Of a stretch of 49,662 bases of DNA, positions 46,851 through 49,662 are shown piece after piece (within the stretch, counting starts at the first letter, position 1; each line of letters starts with the position of its first letter). A program made the translations under genes and the position numbers. The notes beneath the pieces were generated by a model that saw only the letters and a program-made list of their open reading frames with translations, was not told the origin of the DNA and did not search any database. The DNA is taken from assembly GCA_000435335.1 (NCBI GenBank), contig FR891338.1, positions 97,266-146,927 of the forward strand, written 5' to 3'. The stretch comes from Clostridium sp. CAG:964. Its GTDB lineage: Bacteria; Bacillota; Clostridia; Oscillospirales; Acutalibacteraceae.

Positions 46851-47561
46851 ATGGAAGATTTTAAAAACGGACTAAAAAACGGTATCCCCATTGCGTTGGG
46901 GTACCTGTCGGTATCATTTACCTTTGGACTTCAGGCTGTAAACGGCGGCATGAGTTGGTGGCAGGCTGTATTAATTTCCCTTACAAATGTTACCTCGGCA
47001 GGTCAGTTTGCAGGACTTGACATAATGACGGCAGGGGCAGGACTTTGGTTTGAAATGGCATGCACGCAATTTATAATCAATATACGCTATTCCCTTATGT
47101 CCCTCTCCCTTTCACAAAAGACCGACCCCTCAATTAGAGGGATACATAGATTTTTAATTGCCTTTGGCATAACAGATGAAATTTTTGCAGTAGCTATGGG
47201 CTCACCAAATGATGTAAGCAATACATATATGTACGGCTTAATAAGCCTGCCAGTGCTTGGCTGGTGCAGCGGTACACTGCTTGGCGCTGCGGCAGGTCAG
47301 CTGCTGCCCGAAATTATACGCAGTGCACTTAATATAGCAATATATGGTATGTTTATAGCTATAATACTTCCGCCGGCACGAAAAAACAAAGCAATTATGG
47401 CTGTGGTAATTATTTCTGTTTTGCTAAGCTGCTGCTTCAAGTGGCTGCCTCTTTTAAACAGTGTTTCAGGCGGCTTTGTTATAATAATATGTGCAGTTAT
47501 AGCCGCAGTGGCAGGGGCAATATTCTTCCCTGTTAAGGAGGAGAAAGCCGATGGAAATTAA
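46851..47561 (+). CDS. azlC: AzlC-family branched-chain amino acid exporter, large subunit
   Basis: A 236-residue membrane protein: GIPIALGYLSVSFTFGLQAV at the N-terminus, SLTNVTSAGQFAGLDIMTAG (the conserved S-GQF motif), QFIINIRYSLMSLSLSQK and FGITDEIFAVAMG. AzlC works with the small AzlD subunit to export branched-chain amino acids or analogues. The start is one base after the NSS stop without a strong ribosome site, implying translational coupling. The end overlaps azlD by 11 bp. Confidence 0.95.
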   Translation: MEDFKNGLKNGIPIALGYLSVSFTFGLQAVNGGMSWWQAVLISLTNVTSAGQFAGLDIMTAGAGLWFEMACTQFIINIRYSLMSLSLSQKTDPSIRGIHRFLIAFGITDEIFAVAMGSPNDVSNTYMYGLISLPVLGWCSGTLLGAAAGQLLPEIIRSALNIAIYGMFIAIILPPARKNKAIMAVVIISVLLSCCFKWLPLLNSVSGGFVIIICAVIAAVAGAIFFPVKEEKADGN

Positions 47562-47868
47562 AAGCTTTTTTATCTACCTTATAATTATGGCCGGCGTTAC
47601 ATACCTCATAAGAATGCTGCCGTTTGTAATTTTTAAAGGTAAAATAACCAATACATTTATCAAAAGCTTTCTCTACTACATTCCCTATGCCGTACTGGGA
47701 GCAATGACCTTTCCGGCTATAATTTTTTCTACCGGAAATTATTCATCGGCTGTTGCCGGACTAATAGTTGCCTGCGTATTGGCATTCAGAGAAAAAAGCT
47801 TACTTACCGTAGCGGTTTTTGCCTGCATAGCTGCACTTGCGGTGAATATTATATGCCTGTATATTTAG
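47551..47868 (+). CDS. azlD: AzlD-family branched-chain amino acid exporter, small subunit
   Basis: A 105-residue protein with three or four membrane helices (YLIIMAGVTYLIRMLPFVIF, ITNTFIKSFLYYIPYAVLGA, GLIVACVLAFREKSLLTVAV). The TYLIRMLPF and YIPYAVLGAM motifs are typical of AzlD. The ATG lies inside the end of azlC with GGAGG nine bases upstream. Partner of AzlC in the membrane. Confidence 0.95.
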   Translation: MEIKSFFIYLIIMAGVTYLIRMLPFVIFKGKITNTFIKSFLYYIPYAVLGAMTFPAIIFSTGNYSSAVAGLIVACVLAFREKSLLTVAVFACIAALAVNIICLYI

Positions 47869-47883
47869 ACTTTTTTGTAGTAA

Positions 47884-48015
47884 ATTGTAGTAATAATTAT
47901 TGTCAATGTTGAAGGCTTGTCCTTTACACCGGAGGCAGAAAAATGTACCGCTGCAATTTCTGAAACAAGATATGGTCTGTATAAGAATTATAACAGGCTC
48001 AAAGGCATATCTTGA
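47884..48015 (+). pseudogene. Coding remnant, possibly antitoxin-like (VbhA-type)
   Basis: One frame reads VNVEGLSFTPEAEKCTAAIS then ETRYGLYKNYNRLKGIS and TGA at 48015, with no start codon. The VEGLSFTPEAEKC stretch recalls the helix of VbhA-type Fic antitoxins (xxEGxxxSxE), but it is short. The remaining 48016-48104 has nothing I can support. Confidence 0.25.
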
Positions 48016-48104
48016 TTCTTATATGGTATGATTAGACACAGGCTCGGCGGATAAGGTTGGATAAAAATATAAATTTCTTATAATACATCAGACCAACAAA
48101 AAAT

Positions 48105-48152
48105 GCAGAGCATACACTTCAGACAGTTAAAAGTCCGGAGTGTATGCTCTGC
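48105..48152 (-). terminator. Terminator of the toxin/immunity genes
   Basis: GCAGAGCATACACT (48105-48118) and its exact complement (48139-48152) form a 14-bp stem that extends further with one mismatch. On the minus strand it is followed by ATTTTTTG. It lies 53 bp after the stop at 48205. Confidence 0.8.
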
Positions 48153-48204
48153 TTCATGGTTAAAGTGATTACACTCTAGGTTTTTGGATTAAGGGTTAAG
48201 TAAC

Positions 48205-48711
48205 TTAAAAGTTCCAGTCATCCGGAGCTTTCAGATACTTGTTTATAGGTTCTTTTATTTCTACCATATCGGTTACCTCACTTTTAGGCACTTTCCCCTC
48301 AAACAGATATCTGTCTATTTCTTCAAAACCGTTTTCTTCTGTAAATATACCATTATTGATGGAAATATATCCGGGAGTTATAGTATATTCTGTATCAGTT
48401 TCATTTGTTATTTCAACATCGTAGCCTTTATATTTTCCAACATTCCATATATTGCAAAACCATTCAACTTCTTCTAAAGGTACTTCCTTAATATATCTTC
48501 CCAAATCACTAAATTTGTTTTTGCCAAAATAAGGATTTTTTTCAAAACCGTTTTTTTCTAAATCCTCTATGTCGTGTGACCGTAATAAAACAGTCGAATC
48601 ATCTAAATCACACATGAAGACTTTATTTTTATATTTACAATAATATCCTTTTCTTATCCAACAAAACAGTGCCTTGAAGTGACCGAGTAGCACATCTATA
48701 AATTTTCCCAT
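48205..48711 (-). CDS. Presumed immunity protein for the upstream toxin
   Basis: A 168-codon frame from ATG 48711, which has no ribosome site. Protein-like sequence really begins at WIRKGYYCKYKNKVFMCDLD, about residue 19. It continues with HDIEDLEKNGFEKNPYFGK and an acidic domain (DTEYTITPGYISINNGIFTE, ENGFEEIDRYL). Cysteine/aromatic-rich, acidic, cytoplasmic and directly downstream of a toxin-like C-terminus: this fits an immunity protein. An AGGAG site and ATG at 48742 belong to a short, out-of-frame copy of the same N-terminus, so the 5' end has been rearranged and the true start is unclear. Confidence 0.6.
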   Translation of the reverse strand: MGKFIDVLLGHFKALFCWIRKGYYCKYKNKVFMCDLDDSTVLLRSHDIEDLEKNGFEKNPYFGKNKFSDLGRYIKEVPLEEVEWFCNIWNVGKYKGYDVEITNETDTEYTITPGYISINNGIFTEENGFEEIDRYLFEGKVPKSEVTDMVEIKEPINKYLKAPDDWNF

Positions 48712-48742
48712 TATATTTGCAGAATTTGCCTTTTCTTATCAT
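48635..48742 (-). pseudogene. Truncated duplicate of the immunity N-terminus
   Basis: ATG 48742, nine bases after AGGAG, reads MIRKGKFCKYNGKIYRCATR and stops after 35 codons. MIRKGKFCKYNGKIY is homologous to WIRKGYYCKYKNKVF of the overlapping gene, so a first immunity paralogue was cut and fused to a second one out of frame. Confidence 0.5.
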
Positions 48743-48783
48743 AATATCAATCTCCTAACTTTTTAAAACATTTTGAAGCATAG

Positions 48784-49662
48784 TTAAATACTGTAATTAT
48801 AAATATAACAATCAAATATCGCATACAATATTTCTTCTCCACTGTCTGTTATTTTGTACATCTCTGCGCCTATTTCTAGTGCAATACCGCCATCAATACT
48901 TCTTGCAATATATTCAGGAATTACGGTTTTTCCCTGCTCTAGTATACTATACGGTTTTTTAGTACCAATATCCAGCTTTGACGCTGACGATATAAAGCCT
49001 GTACCTGTATATGGGTATTCCCAACCTAGGTTGCCAAGCTCACTGCTCCTTACTGACTTTACAATTTTTTCTGTCGTATCATCTGAAGTAAATCTTATTG
49101 CATACATTGTGGCATCTTTCGTTCCCAGATCGTCAAATAGATTTTCGCCCGTGTAATCTAACCTTAGACCGTTGTATACATCAGTATATGTCTTCAGGCC
49201 CTGAGTATCCGAAAATTTTGCAACCGAACCGGTAATAGTTGTTCTTTCGCCGGACAGATACTCCATAGCTATTTTAGGGGCAACTACCTTCTGCATAACT
49301 GTAGTGTTGGTAGGGTCAGGTATAGCATTTCTCATAGCTTTTATATTATCTAATGTACCCAGTGCCTCCAACTCGTCGTAGGTCTTCATAGTAGCTGATT
49401 TAAATTCATCGGCTGTTTTAAAGCCATTGCTTTTTGCTATACTGCCATATGTATCGGTAAAACTTTTTGTAGATGCTATTTTCTTTGCGGTAAACTGAGA
49501 ATTCAGAACCTGTTGTGCGGCTTTATCATTCTTTATTCCTCGTCTTCCGTATGAATCCGGTTTTATTCCCAAATCATCTGCAAGCTTATTAATATTGGTT
49601 GGATCTACACCCTTTTTTACCGCCTTTATTGCGTCATCACCGTAATTCTTTACAGCTTTTAT
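48784..49662 (-). CDS. C-terminal part of a large protein, likely polymorphic toxin (N-terminus beyond right edge)
   Basis: The frame is open to the right edge (IKAVKNYGDDAIKAVKKGVD, PTNINKLADDLGIKPDSYGR), so the Met at 49572 is internal. The last 293 residues are visible. A helical, Lys/Ala-rich stretch leads to a domain of about 160 residues (VMQKVVAPKIAMEYLSGERT, FSDTQGLKTYTDVYNGLRLD, YPYTGTGFISSASKLDIG, GGIALEIGAEMYKITDSGEE). The spacing of Arg, TGTGFISS and a late Glu vaguely recalls ADP-ribosyltransferase toxins, but I cannot confirm the fold. A small acidic gene follows 72 bp downstream, as in toxin/immunity pairs. Confidence 0.6.
   Translation of the reverse strand: MKAVKNYGDDAIKAVKKGVDPTNINKLADDLGIKPDSYGRRGIKNDKAAQQVLNSQFTAKKIASTKSFTDTYGSIAKSNGFKTADEFKSATMKTYDELEALGTLDNIKAMRNAIPDPTNTTVMQKVVAPKIAMEYLSGERTTITGSVAKFSDTQGLKTYTDVYNGLRLDYTGENLFDDLGTKDATMYAIRFTSDDTTEKIVKSVRSSELGNLGWEYPYTGTGFISSASKLDIGTKKPYSILEQGKTVIPEYIARSIDGGIALEIGAEMYKITDSGEEILYAIFDCYIYNYSI

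Overview
The window reads as chromosome of a low-to-mid GC, anaerobic gut Firmicute, most like Ruminococcus or a related Oscillospiraceae/Lachnospiraceae member. The support is a type I dockerin on a secreted CAP-domain protein at the left edge, a bile salt hydrolase, clostridial families (DUF6110, DUF4405, EFR1-type ferredoxin, TnpV), strong AGGAGG-type ribosome binding sites and sigma-A-like promoters. I saw no rRNA, tRNA or CRISPR array.

Layout. 1-3650: dockerin/CAP protein (cut by the edge), then a DUF6110 membrane protein, a possible Cys-rich peptide and a P1B-type metal ATPase. 3650-6530: scar DNA with a Fic protein, a RecQ/Fic chimeric fragment and a broken tnpV. 6605-13549: a LysR-led minus-strand oxidoreductase cluster (two aldo/keto reductases, an iron alcohol dehydrogenase, flavodoxin-fold proteins, a deleted EFR1 ferredoxin, DUF4405) that resembles aldehyde-detoxification regulons. 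13600-15800: a wrecked mobile element with a repA/partition scar, a serine recombinase with deletion and frameshift, an IS200/IS605 remnant and a second tnpV fragment. 15842-22811: an accessory island with a lipoprotein, a small acidic protein, an HNH nuclease, an ORF with an in-frame amber codon, a 1117-residue protein kinase-STAND NTPase, an unknown 431-residue partner and a Cro/C1 regulator. 23229-26768: two repeat-rich lipoproteins (one frameshifted) around a bile salt hydrolase. 27030-30872: a stand-alone TrpB2, a TetR regulator, a small beta-rich protein and a second, apparently self-regulated Fic protein. 45443-47868: an NSS transporter followed by AzlCD. 48205-49662: the C-terminal part of a large, possibly polymorphic-toxin, protein and its presumed immunity gene.

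The most interesting part is the minus-strand operon 44237-31234: a MATE exporter fused to an RsbW-like ATPase domain, a 2993-residue NRPS (A-T-C-A-T-C-A-T-reductase), a STAS antagonist and a membrane SpoIIE-type phosphatase that carries its own RsbW-like ATPase domain. The four genes lie 12 nt, 18 nt and -4 nt apart. I read this as a natural-product pathway, probably making a tripeptide aldehyde or a product cyclised from one, whose export or synthesis is gated by a partner-switching phosphorelay instead of, or as well as, a sigma factor. No sigma factor gene is visible in the window.

The second candidate system is the kinase-STAND island. Its NTPase gene and the downstream amber-ORF/HNH genes each carry the same 20-bp element, placed exactly 17 bp upstream of a -10 box, which suggests one regulon and possibly a phage-defence function.
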